DNA from: Chromobotia macracanthus
Taxonomy: Eukaryota; Chordata; Actinopteri; Cypriniformes; Botiidae
Reading direction: 5' to 3'
Assembly (NCBI GenBank): GCA_036877525.1
Contig: JAZGTH010000109.1
Span: forward strand, 255,501 to 319,500
DNA: 64,000 nucleotides
Below the pieces are notes generated by a model. The model ran no database searches. It saw nothing but the letters and a program-made list of their open reading frames with translations, and had not been told where the DNA came from. Below are positions 49,481-61,753 of this stretch, piece by piece. The position numbers and the translations under genes were made by a program. Positions within the stretch are counted from its first letter, which is position 1; each line of letters begins with the position of its first letter.

Positions 49481-50826
49481 GAAAGCACAGTAAGCTCTAA
49501 TAGGTTTTATAAGTACTACAGTACAAAGTAATAGGAAGCATTCCCACCAACTCTCACAATCAATGAGTTTCACTCCAAATCAATAACTGATCTGTAGTAT
49601 GACATGACCCATTCATATCTTTCACAAGCATTTATGGTAAAATGCCACTGGAGGAAAATTGTGAATATGTGTGTGTTTATGAGTGTGTGTGTATGTGTGT
49701 GTATGGGCATACATGAAATGACATGTCTAAATGTTCACTTTGTTCAGCTCAATGTATTACCCATTAGGTTATAGACTAATGAATAACAGATTAGCGACCC
49801 TGGGATGCGGTGTGATCACTGTCTGTGACATTCTGAGCCAAAAGGTTAAAACCATGGATATCCTAGCTTTCATGCCTGGCATTCGACTTTATTGATTGAG
49901 CAGGCCCCTGTTAAAGATACCATCTTGTATTTAAGCCCACTGAAATAAATACAAAGCCAGCTGGGAGCTCACTCTTTATGAGAGCAACTGCACGGATGTC
50001 AACATGTTGACAAAATAACATGACAAAATAACTTAAAATAGTGCCACTGTAGCATTTGACTGTCAACTAAATAAACCACTTTTCAATAAAAGAATAAGAG
50101 GCAGGAATACACTTGCTGTCTGCAGAAACAAAAATGCATGGTTAGTGCAAAGAAAAACTTATTCAAAGACAGACGACTGAGGTTTACACACCCAGAAAGG
50201 TGAGAATGAAAGGAAGAAAGCTGTATCTCAAGGTAAGAAATGCTAATGCAGATGGAATGTTAAACTTTAATGGTTAAACTGACGGTCTATATAGAGATAT
50301 CATGTGTTCCTAAGACAGATGTTATTTGTCATCTCTCACTTTACTGAGGTCAGCTGAGCCAAACAAGTTAATTATAATGTGGGAACAAATGAAAGACAGA
50401 TAATGGATTGGAGCATGTCACTTTCACTGTAAAGTATATTTCTTAAAAAATTAAACATTTCTTATGTTACTATCACTGGTCTGCCCAACATGATCTCACA
50501 GGAAAACATAATTATTTTACGAGTTGGTGATTTCGTATAAATTTGTACAATGTCAATCTGTAAACAAGCAAGCATGAAAATGCACCCCTATATCTAACCC
50601 TTACTGAGGCGAAAGCAGGTCGTACAAAAACATATGAATGAGATCAAACAAGCTGATATTAATTCACCATCAAATTGCTAAACATAAAATAGTTATGAAC
50701 TGCCATGACACTGCATTGGGTCTGGCAGTTTGTCATTGATACAGTGTCTTACTTTTAGGTATGAATGTTTTGAAATCAGTAAACCAGTAAATTATATACT
50801 ATTATACCAGTATATTACTGAAATAA
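49481..50826. other. Single-copy noncoding DNA
   Basis: Contains a short (TG)n-type run at about 49667-49705. No gene or other repeat recognised. Confidence 0.45.
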
Positions 50827-50866
50827 GGTTCGCCCAAAACTGAAAATTCTGTTATCATGTCCTCGC
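50827..50866 (+). mobile_element. Foldback-like repeat fragment, AGTTCACCC family
   Basis: GGTTCGCCCAAAACTGAAAA followed by TTCTGTTATCATGTCCTCGC resembles the left end of the family at 42991, with several changes. Similarity is lost afterwards. Confidence 0.45.
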
Positions 50867-51270
50867 ATGATAATTTGGATTCAGTTTACGCTCCAAAATA
50901 GATCAAAACTTCATCGATATCCCCATTGAGTTTTCTGAACTTTTCCTTTAATATGCTACTCTTAACCTTAGCCCTCAGATCATGTATTTATTTGTACAGG
51001 GACAATTTACAACAAAAGTATTGTAACAGTATTAGCTCAACAAGTTCAACAAGCTGAGCTAAGAATGCTGTTGAAATGCCGCTGTGATCGGCATTGTGTC
51101 TGTTTAGTTTTATTTTTCTTTATATAGCAATGCAAAGTTTCACTTGCCAGAACCAAGTATATGAAGCAGGAATCTAAAAATGTATTAATATGCAGTGAGT
51201 GATCGTTCTTTTTAATTAAAGATTTTTTTACCCTGCTTGCAGGGCAAAATGTTTAATGCTTTCGTCCTTT
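50867..51270. other. Single-copy noncoding DNA
   Basis: Nothing recognised in this stretch. Confidence 0.4.
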
Positions 51271-51320
51271 TGTAAGTCGCTTTGGATAAAAGCGTTTGCT
51301 AAATGACTAAATGTAAATGA
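51271..51320 (+). mobile_element. SINE 3' tail
   Basis: GTAAGTCGCTTTGGATAAAA followed by GCGTTTGCTAAATGACTAAA and TGTAAATG is a good match to the 3' tail of tRNA-headed cyprinid SINEs (HAmo-like, name from memory), a tail shared with partner LINEs. No tRNA-like head precedes it, so it is a 5'-truncated copy or a LINE end. Confidence 0.75.
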
Positions 51321-52131
51321 ATGACTGAAGTGGAATGACATGACATGGGATGACATGTTGTGGGTGGAAGCCCAGCCCACTTCTTATTATGTGATACTTC
51401 AGGAACTCTTGGGAGTCTTTAGCTAACAAGCGCCGGATAATTTTAACCCTCCACATAGTGGGGAATAAACTCATTAGACACACATATACATATTTCACAT
51501 TCTTCTTAGAAGCCATACTAATAGGAAAGATGGCTTGCTGTGACTAGACTGAATGCTGCTCTTTACCGTCTTTACAGAAGCTGAATCCCTTGATCATATG
51601 ACAGCCAAACGGGCTTTCAGGAAACCAAACCATTCAGAAGTGAGAACATACAATTTCTATGGATTTCTAATAATTAATCAGAGACATAAAACAACCAGAC
51701 TTTTTGTGGACGTCTGTGTGGGCGTGTGTTTTCTGTCTGGTGTCTATGTCATTTAAGAAAAACCAAGCCAAAAAATGGTGTGATTCTGCAGAATGTGGTT
51801 CCACAGAAAAGTTTAGTCATTAGAGCTTGTTAGAATTTGGATCATTTTCTCTGCAGGTGGCAGTTTTGTGTTTCCCTCCTTGTCTATTGGAAGAAATACT
51901 GCAGACAATAAAAACTCATTGTTCAATATTATCAAGACAAAATGTATAGTCCAGAATTTATTTATGAATAACATGCATTGTCAGAGTTACAATTTATTAT
52001 ATTTTATTATGTTGTTATATTACAATGAATTAAAGTGCAATATTTTCAAGTAGTAAAGTGTCTAGTGCATCAACATATGTTTAGCCAACAAGAAAGTCAC
52101 AGTCCAGAGATTGTAGCTTTAAACATAAGCT
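51321..52131. other. Single-copy noncoding DNA
   Basis: Short frames on both strands (51307-51516 minus, 51553-51756 plus) have no recognisable features. Confidence 0.4.
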
Positions 52132-52200
52132 AGTATTCCTGTAGCTCAACCGGCAGAGCACTGCGCTTGCAACACCAAGGTCATGGGTTCAGTTGCAGCG
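52132..52200 (+). mobile_element. tRNA-derived SINE head
   Basis: TTCCTGTAGCTCAACCGGCA, then GAGCACTGCGCTTGCAACAC and CAAGGTCATGGGTTCAGTTG, has a Pol III A-box-like TAGCTCAACCGG at 52142-52153 and a B-box-like GGTTCAGTTGC at 52186-52196 at tRNA-like spacing. It is not a functional tRNA: acceptor-stem pairing and a CCA-side stem are not evident, and the B box deviates from GGTTCGANNCC. The characteristic tail does not follow, so the copy is 3'-truncated or decayed. Confidence 0.7.
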
Positions 52201-55200
52201 AACTAATATACCTGTGCTTTGGGTAAAACCAGTAAATGTTACTGTACATACCATGTACGTAACTGTACATACCAAGGTCAGGAACAGCCAAACTTCTCAG
52301 TCACATAAATAATATATGAAAAGAGTCTGTCTGGACTGTAGAGCTTTCTGGACTGTAGGCTGCAGAAGGTGGAGAAAGGAACAGATTTACAGGTGTCAAG
52401 TCAAAGTTTTACTGAGAGAACTGAACTGATAATGTGGCTGTTTAAAGTTAGTAAGGATAGTAAGGTTTACTCTGGGGAAAATAAATGTCTGGGCTGTTTT
52501 TTGGCTACACAGTTACTTTTCTCTGCAACCAGAGTAAAATATATCCAGAAAACTCCTGGTAAAGTGGAAAAAAGGAAAAACCTTTTTTCTTAAACACAAG
52601 AGTGTGAGGAATTTTAAAGAATATCCTAAACATTGCCTTTGCAAAGGTATCGATACATGTATGCACACAATGCAATGTTTTTCTTAACAACAAAGACTTA
52701 GACAAACCCAGAGAGGGAATGGTAAACTGTCTGCCATAAAATATTGATCTGACACTCTCCTGTAGAGAGGTACTGTATGGGAATATAACCCATTTCATAA
52801 AGGCTATGCATTTCAATGTGTTATATCAGACAGATATCAGACAGACTTCGGAAGGCAAATAAAATTGTTCTTTTCTTTCATGCACTTCTGTTTTCTCCCA
52901 TTCTTTCTGTTTTTGGCTCTCTCAACCTGACAGTATGTCACAAGAGCAGTTTTGGCTTCTCCTTGCATGATTCTTTTGAAACAACTGACTTAAAGCAACA
53001 GGGGGACTAAATTCAAAATGAAAGCTCTACTCCATTCACTCACTACTTCCTTTGAAGTGCTTTTGCCCAGCTCAACTACTTCCAGCAGCCATGTATATAT
53101 TTACCACTGCACCATCATTCTTTCTATCTTCTTTTTCTTCCCTCTTATTTAAAAATTCACTCCACTTTCATTATTCTGACAATTTCTTGTAGCTTCTGTC
53201 ATGGAAATAGGGATAATCACAATCAAAAAGAGATGAAATTTTATTATTTGATTCAATTATTTATTAATATTTTCTACATATGACAAGTTTTCCTAAGGGG
53301 TTGTCTACTTTTCAAACTGTTCTTTTATAGACACAGTGTGGCACTGAGAGTGGCAGTGCGTGTGATGTACATTGTGAGTTTCTACTCAAAGAACATTTTT
53401 CCTGTTAAGCACTTTACAAATGATAATGTGGCACATGTGTCAGCATTACATGTAACCAATCAGGTTCTGTTTCATTTCTAAAAAAAACTGGAAGCTTTAA
53501 AGACCAAACTTTATGACATCTTTAAGACCAAGCACAAGCCTCGGTCAGAATCTTCTGTTCATTAAGCAAGTGGAATCGGCATACACCTAATTGCCTAGTG
53601 CCTACAGTATCAACCTGCCTTTCAGCAAACTACTGGCTATGAATTAAAAGTCATGAGTCAGACTAATAAGGCTTTTAACCATACACACACTTTGCAGACT
53701 GTTCACACACGCCAAAAAAAGAGAGAGAAAATAAAATAACAGCGGCAGAAAAAAGAGAGAGAGACAGATGGATCAGCAGATGGAAAGGTAGACAGACACA
53801 TGAAAAAAAAAGAAGTTGGGAGGACCAAGTTTGCACTTGCAAACCACTGCGGTTCACAAAACTCTCACGAACCCACCCAAACAGTTTGACATGTTTCCGT
53901 GGCAACAGCAAGTATGCATTAAAGAACCAGATACTATCAATGTCAATCAGAGAAGTGTGACAAGCAGCTGCTAAGCATGACAGATATCAGACAGAGCATG
54001 ACATTTCTGTCTGTGCGTATACAGTAATCAGACATTAATATTCTCTGCTGTAACCAGCTGTCTGCATATGTTTTCGTAACCTGATTTAGTTGGTTACTGC
54101 TGGTGTATTGTAATGTTTGTAAAAAACACATTACCCATTCCAGTTTAACAGTATGCAGGATATACCATATACAGTATTACAAGTTTGTTTATGCGTTGTC
54201 CACCTGGATGGCTTACCTCCTACATCTGCCAAGTGTGCAGTACACAGGAAAGCATGCTGAGTGGGATATTGTGTCCCACAATGCAACACACTCGACTTGA
54301 CCTTCAATTTGTTGATGAATCCAAAGCTCTTTCAATTGTCATTTTTATCATTTGTTGTTGTGCAGTGAAAATACTTTCACATAATTTATCAGGGCTGACA
54401 TTACTAAATCCATCTCTACAGACTGAGTGTAATGATGGGGTCATTTCAAAATGTCTTAACCCCCATGAGTGCACATACAGTGCTGCTATTTAGGTAAGTA
54501 GTGCACCAGTATTTCTTTCTTAACATAGTCCATGCCATAGGTAAAGTAGTGTAAATTACGTAAACATCAGCATTGTGTTTGAATCTACACAAGATCTTTC
54601 AATTAATCTGTTTCACAGTGCTGTACTGAGATTGAGGCAAACACAACCTCATTTAACCCCAGTCACAGTTTAAAAGAAATAACATGCAGCCATGTGTAAG
54701 TTAATGATTTATTGGTTGATGTAGCCAGACCAGCTTATGTACTTGTAACAGATTGCTGGCCCTAACAGATGCAGAAGCTTTTAAATGAGAAGAACATTTT
54801 CTATAAAGATTGTATGCAAAAGGAAGTGGTCATTGCCTTGGCAAGCACAGGTGCATATGCTTGTATAAACAAAGACAGCCATGCACACAAGAAACAAATA
54901 CACAGTAGAAATTTGGAAGCATTACATATTTTCTTTTCTAAATCATAACTGCAAATGCTTGCTTTATTTCCTCTCTGGGCATTGTGTGCCTATTTTGCAG
55001 CTCACATCTTACATAAAACATAACTACTGCCTCTAGTTGTGTTTTTATGAACACCATTTTTCTAACATAGTAAATGTTAGAAAACTTTATTTAGACTGTG
55101 CTTGAAGTTAAAGACTTATGACTTTGGCCTGAAATATGTGATGGGCGAGATTCTATGCTGTTAACGCAACATAGTGCATTCTTTTAATTGCAACGTTTGC

Positions 55201-56416
55201 AGTTTGTTGTGCTGTACAATGAAGCCAGAATCTGGCAGGCGGCTAATGAAATTATTATTTATCTGCACTTTGATTTGTCTTTTTACGAGTTGTGGTTGGG
55301 CTTGTTTTGTACCCAGGGTTACTATCATTAACATGATGATGAAGAGAAAATGGCACATTCTGTGCCATGTTTAATATTTATTAACACCACGCTAATGGTA
55401 TGCTAATTATTGTCACGGCTCAAAGATCAATGGCTTTAGTCATTTTGCTTGTTTCCTCCCCTCTTTCTGTCTCTTCTTCTCTGCCACCGCTTGTCCTCTC
55501 CACCGCATGCCCACTAGCCTGCTATGAGGAAGTATTTCGGTAATGAATACATCATCTGCATTTCATTTTCCCAGGCCCCTGATGATCAATGGAATGCTGG
55601 ATGGGTCCTAATGATGTTCCAGCTTGGGCAATCTTCCCATTTGATAAAAAAAATCTCTCTTTTGCCTTTGGATAGAAAGGAAAACTACAAATGAAGACAA
55701 AGGATTTTCTTTCACACTATCTGTCGCTTTGCCAGCCAGTTTCTTTTGCCGTTTTTGTCTCTTTGCCACAGAAAGCAGAGGACTTTTCTTTAAATTAGGA
55801 GTTGTAATGTGCTATTAACCGAATGGAGCCAGGCAGGCACACACTGGTCTGGATTTCCACCCTGTTCCATCTATTCAATAACCCAGCCAGATAAAATGGC
55901 AACTGTGAGTTGCTGTTTATCTCCTCGTCTCTATAATCTCCCTATCTCTGCAGGCCAAGCACAAGTCTAACTCATTCTGTTTACTGGCATGGTGCTCGTT
56001 CTACAAAATTCTGCTTTAAAATTCACATATGTATTGTGTGTTCTTATGTGATGCCACATAAGGACTGGGGAGGCACTGGTCCACCAACAATGTAAAAATG
56101 ATAAAAATGATAAAAAAGAGAGAACCTTAGAAACCCTTTAAAGGAGTCACAGATATCTTTTTCTCTACATCTTAAATATCTATGCCTCTAATACCCTTTC
56201 TTATGATAGGGTTACTGGAGGAACCATTGACAGTCTTTAAAGTTCTTGCAGGAATGACGAGTTCAAAAACTGCAAAATAACTGTTGCTCAAATACCATGC
56301 ATTTCATCATATTTCTGTTTTATGGTTTCATAAATGTGTTTCAAAAATAATAACTTTACTGTTGTTTTAGAGGGCTGAAATGGGTTGTGTGGCTCGCATT
56401 GCGTTTCCTGAGTCAC
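52201..56416. other. Single-copy noncoding DNA
   Basis: Holds a small direct repeat (AACTGTACATACCA-type, around 52240-52274). The longest frame is 103 codons (52505-52816, minus), of unknown character. The 55385-55930 part has balanced composition with motifs such as GCTAATTATTG and might contain conserved noncoding sequence. No exon supported. Confidence 0.45.
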
Positions 56417-57493
56417 AGAGACACACACACACACACACAGACACACACACAGACACAGACACAAACAGAGACACACACACACAAACAGACACACACACAG
56501 ACACAGACACAAACAGAGACACACACACACAAACAGACACACACACAGACACAAACAGAGACACACACACACAAACAGACACACACACAGACACAGACAC
56601 AAACAGAGACACACACACACAAACAGACACACACACAGACACAAACAGAGACACACACACAGACACAAACAGAGACACACACACACAAACAGACACACAC
56701 ACAGACACAGACACAAACAGAGACACACACACACACAGACACAAACAGAGACACACACACACACACACACACAAACAGAGACACACACACACACAGACAC
56801 ACACACACACACACACACACAGAGACACACACACACACAGAGACACACACACAGACACACACAGAGACACACACACACACACATACCCACACACAGAGAC
56901 ACACACACACACACACAGACACAAACAGAGACACACACACACAAACAGAGACACACACAGACACAGACACACACAGACACACACACACAGACACACAGAG
57001 ACACACACACACACAGAGACACACACAGACACAAACAGAGACACACACACACACAGACACACACAGACACAGACACAGAGACACACACACACACAGAGAC
57101 ACACAGAGCACACACACACAGACACAGAGACACACACACACACAGAGACACACAGAGACACACAGACACACAGACACAGACACAAACAGAGACACACACA
57201 GACACAGACACACACAGAGACACACACACACAGACACAAACAGAGACACACACACACAGAGACACACACACACACAGAGACACACAGAGACACACACAGA
57301 CACACACACACACACACACATACCCACACACAGAGACACACACACAGACACAAACAGAGCACACACACAGACACACACACAGACACAAACAGAGACACAC
57401 ACACACACACAGACACACACAGAGACACACACACAGACACACACAGAGACACACACACACAGACACACACACAGAGACACACAGACACACACA

Positions 57494-57528
<35 letters not shown>

Positions 57529-58638
57529 ACACACACACATGTGCACACACACACACACAGACACAAACAGAGACACACACACACACATGTGCACACACAC
57601 ACACACACAGACACAAACAGAGACACACACACACACAGACACAGACAGAGACACACACAGAGACACACACACACACAGACACAAACAGAGACACACACAC
57701 ACACAGAGACACACACACACACAGACACACACAGAGACACACACACACACACACACAGACACACACACAGACACAAACAGAGACACACACACAGACAAAC
57801 AGACACACACAGAGACACACACACAGAGACACACAGACACACACAGAGACACACACACAGAGAGACACACACACACACACAGACACAAACAGAGACACAC
57901 ACACACACACACAGACACAAACAGAGACACACACACACACAGACACACACACAGACACACACACACACACACAGAGACAAACAGAGACACAGATACACAC
58001 ACACACACAGACACATACACACAGACAGACACACACACACACAGACACACACAGACACACACACACACACAGAGAGACACACAGAGACACACAGAGACAC
58101 ACACACACACAGAGACACAGAGACACACACAGAGACACAGAGACACACACACAGAGACACAGAGACACACACACAGACACAGAGACACACACACAGACAC
58201 AGAGACACACAGACAGACACACACACACACAGACACACACACACACACACAGACACACACACACACAGATACACACAGACAGACACACACACACACAGAC
58301 ACACACACACACAGAGACACACACAGAGACACACACAGAGACACAGAGACACACGCACACAGAGACACACACACAGAGACACACACACACACACACACAC
58401 ACAGAGACACACACACAGAGACACACACACGCAGAGACACACACACACACAGAGACACACACACACACAGAGACACACACAGAGACACAGATACACACAC
58501 ACACAGAGACACATACACACAGACAGACACACACACACACACACACACACAGAGACACACACAGACACACACACACACACAGAGACACACAACAGACACA
58601 CACACACACACAGAGACACACACAGACACACAAACACA
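56417..58638. repeat. 2.2-kb compound CA/GA microsatellite
   Basis: Consists almost only of ACACAC runs broken by ACAGAC, ACAGAGAC and ACAAACAGAG. Rare interruptions are CATACCCAC, CATGTGC, CGCGC and CAGATAC. The first 300 bp show a higher-order unit of about 42-48 bp marked by ACAAACAGAG (56461, 56509, 56551 and on). Because the motif excludes stops, three frames or more are open for 750-800 codons on both strands at once, giving Thr-His-rich or Cys-Val-rich translations; none should be taken as a gene. Alternating CA/TG of this length is a classic Z-DNA-prone sequence. Confidence 0.98.
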
Positions 58639-59002
58639 GGAGCCTGAAGCACTTGAAGTGTCAAGGCTGGCTGGCAAACACAAAGATATGCAAAGTGAAT
58701 GTTAATTATGGAGTGCCATAGGGTCCAAACATTCATTATTTCAAAAGTAATTACAGTTATTTTTTTATATTTGTGACCCAAATGGACATCTTACTGGAGG
58801 TCTTTCTTACAATTGCTTTGGAGTGTTGGGGGATGTGTAAAGGGGCAATACTGTAAAACCAAAAATGGAAATGGCCTATCCCTCATTTCAGAGACCAAAC
58901 AGTGAGACAGACAGAGAAGATAGACTGTCATGTATAAGATACCTAAGACATGCAATAAGAGAAAGCACTGACATTTCACACAAAGTGGCAACCTCATACC
59001 TC
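58639..59002. other. Single-copy noncoding DNA
   Basis: Nothing recognised; one 68-codon minus-strand frame without known features. Confidence 0.4.
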
Positions 59003-59243
59003 TACAAACCCGTATAACTTTCTTCTGTGGAATACAAAAATGAGAAGTTCTGAGGAATATTCACTATGCTGTCTTTTTAAACAATGAAGGTATATGGGGG
59101 CCAGAAGTCATGTGATAGCTACATTCTACATTCTGCTGTGATAGCTACATTCATCAACTTTTTTATGTGTTCCACAGGTCTAAAAAAACATACATGTTTT
59201 GATAAACACAAAGGTGCGTAAATTACGACAGAATTTTCATTTC
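59003..59243. mobile_element. Foldback-like repeat with both halves
   Basis: The left half has CCCGTATAACTTTCTTCTG and TGGAATACAAAAA. The right half has TGTTCCACAGGTCTAAAAAA then TGCGTAAATTACGACAGAAT and TTTCATTTC, which is the opposite strand of the family's left end (compare 42991-43065). The two halves are diverged inverted copies around a centre containing TGAAGGTATATGGGGG, giving a self-complementary, non-coding element. A 16-bp direct repeat (TGTGATAGCTACATTC) lies in the centre. I know the family as abundant in cyprinids but cannot name it securely. Confidence 0.6.
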
Positions 59244-60476
59244 AGTAAACTGGTTTGGTTCCTTTATTATTACTGTATGGTCACTTAACACAGTTATTCA
59301 TCCAAAATTTATTTCCTGCCCTTGAATCTATTAAAATTATACAGGGGAGATTTTTACACAGGAATCTGTGCCCCACATTGGCAAGACAAACATCCCTCTC
59401 ATCAGACACCACCCGTGAATCATCAGCTGACTTTTTTATGGAGATAAACAAATATGGGAGCTGTGTTTGATCTCATACACTGACTGATCGCTGAGCTCCA
59501 TGTGTGTAATGTTGTGGCCTTTTAGCAACTGTGATGTTTGGAAAATCAGATGGGGGACAGAATGCCCGTTATCTGCTTATTTATTTAATTGTTACAAAAT
59601 AATAATAATTAGCACTCCACTGGATGCCAATGCCAGTGTCTCTCCACCATAATGTTTTCTCTCATTTCAATATTGCTCACACCTGTGAACATAAAAAACT
59701 ACAAATAAATAAACTTTTAAATATTAATCCTCCGACGCATGCTGCTCACCACAGTGGACAGCTATTTAAAAGCCATTTGAACCATTTAGAGTCTGATGTT
59801 TTTTGTTACTTAATAATTCAAGCAACAGAGGATTAAATAAAATTAAAAACTACAATTGCATTACAATTTATATTAATACAATATCAATATATTAATTATA
59901 AATATAATTAATATAATTACATTAATTAAAAACATAAGATGACATGTACTGACTGCCATTCTTGTTGATGGAAAACCAAAGATGGTGGTCCGTCTCTGTG
60001 ATGGACAGAGGAGCCATATGTCAGCAAAAAAGAGTGCTTGGAGTGTTTTTTTCTGTCACTTGGCTGACAGAAGAGTCTCTGGATCTGCCAAATGAACAGA
60101 CTGAGACTGGCAACGCTGAAGACAGGTAGTCTGATTAGTGTGGACACAATGGTCAGCACAGAGAAAGAGGAAAAGGCTTGGGGAGACATAAAAAGTGCCT
60201 TTAACAGATTGGAGGCAATACTTTCGAACAGACTACCCTCAAATGATAGCTTTTCACTCACAGTCAGTCCCTTTTGAGCTGGTGCTGAGGAATGGATATA
60301 TTACTTGTAGGAGGAGAGAAGGAGAGGAACAGACACCATGCGCACCAGTGATCTAAGTGCTGCAGGACAGACTGCTGCTACAGGAAATTCACGGTTTGCC
60401 AAAGTAGCCATGCCATAATCTGAGCCTTCTATCTCCATGAATGAGGCTGCAAAGAGATCGAGAAAGAGAGGGATAC

Positions 60477-60508
<32 letters not shown>

Positions 60509-61439
60509 TGAGGAAAAAAGACACACAGCAGCTGGTAGGTTTCAAACTGCTCTGATCATGCTAAGTGTTCGATGAAGAGCCAGAACTGGACACCAGGTTG
60601 CTCTTTGACCCCCCCAGTCTACCTCCGTCTGACTAACCATGGGTGCGAGGCACTGTGTGACTGTTAGCAGCATGTGCTGATTTCAGCTCATAACTTGAAA
60701 AACAAACCACCAGAAAAACCTTTTAATGACTTGATCATTTCTGGTTGCTAATTCAACTACTGCTTTTTTTTTTTACATTTATATTGTTGCTTCCTTGTAT
60801 AGCCATAAGCGAGTAAGAAATGATTCATCTTCCACACAATATATAATTTCCACTAGTAATGCAGATTTTTCAATACTGTTCAGGAATGGCTTTATGCAGC
60901 TAATGTGTGGTCTGGGATTTATCTTCAGGTTAGTGTATACAGTGTCAGATATAAGCCATTCAGCCTGGGCTGCACTGTTATATGATATGAAGGTGGACCA
61001 TTCGACTCTCTAAGGTTTCAGAGATGTCATCTGAAAAAAGTATACAGCAATGACAGATGGAGTAAATACTCTCTTTGCTTCTTTGTGAGAGCCCTGATGC
61101 TTATAATTGATTAAATGTTCAAAAACCAAACCTTGAATCCTTGAATATGCAAGGATTACAATATTATGGCTTTAAACTGTATCTCTTAAAAGCAAATTGG
61201 GGATAGATATGATGAAGACAATTCAAGAGGAAGGCAGATAATGATGGTTGATAGCTTTAAGGACACATTTGTTGTTTTTTTAAGAACAATAGAAAGGGAA
61301 CACTAAGAACAGAAAGGGTCTGGGTAGCTTGAATTCAATCTTTTTTGAAAGCTAGATATGGTACAAGTCAAGCTTATTCTAAACCATAATTCTTTACCAT
61401 TACTACTTTATAGAAACAATGATACAACACAAATGACCA
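59244..61439. other. Single-copy noncoding DNA
   Basis: Contains (AG)n at 60482-60508 and an AT-rich patch at about 59865-59930. The longest frame, 59926-60261 (minus, 111 codons), overlaps an antisense frame and has no known domain. Confidence 0.45.
60482..60508. repeat. (AG)n microsatellite
   Basis: About 13 AG dinucleotides in a purine-rich neighbourhood (60450-60520). Confidence 0.95.
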
Positions 61440-61753
61440 ATAAGTGTTTAACAAATCAAAATGATTTTAGTTTTTTTTAAAGTAGCTATTCTGTACATCT
61501 TGTACATTCTCACAATCAACTTCAGGAGGTATACACTTGCCTTTTAAACAGTGTTAAAAATCCATTCTGGGCACTTGTTAGCTGCATTTCCTTTACTATC
61601 TGGGCCAATACACTCATCCATTAAAGCCAGAAAATAAATAAAAACTTTAGTTTTGTTAAGTTCAATAATTCAAGGATAAGCCATGAAATCAAAAAAGTTT
61701 TTAAGATCATGAGAAACATAAATGAAGTGGGTCTAAACTTTTGAGTGGTAGTA
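61440..61753. mobile_element. DNA-transposon-like fragment (possible)
   Basis: AAGATCATGAGAAACATAAA followed by GTCTAAACTTTTGAGTGGTA at 61702-61751 recalls the terminus of a common fish DNA element ending in a CTTTTGACTGGTAG-type sequence. Upstream text (GTAGCTATTCTGTACATCTT, and TGCATTTCCTTTACT) appears to belong to the same element, but the opposite terminus is not found. The left boundary is approximate and the assignment is from memory. Confidence 0.4.

Noticed and set aside
52132..52200. Functional tRNA gene
   Set aside because: The acceptor and T stems do not pair properly and the B box is degenerate. The sequence matches a SINE head instead.
56288..58781. Open frames of 750-804 codons on both strands
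   Set aside because: They are products of a stop-free CA/GA microsatellite; several frames on both strands are open together, and the translations are only Thr-His-Gln-Arg-Asp or Cys-Val-Ser-Leu strings.
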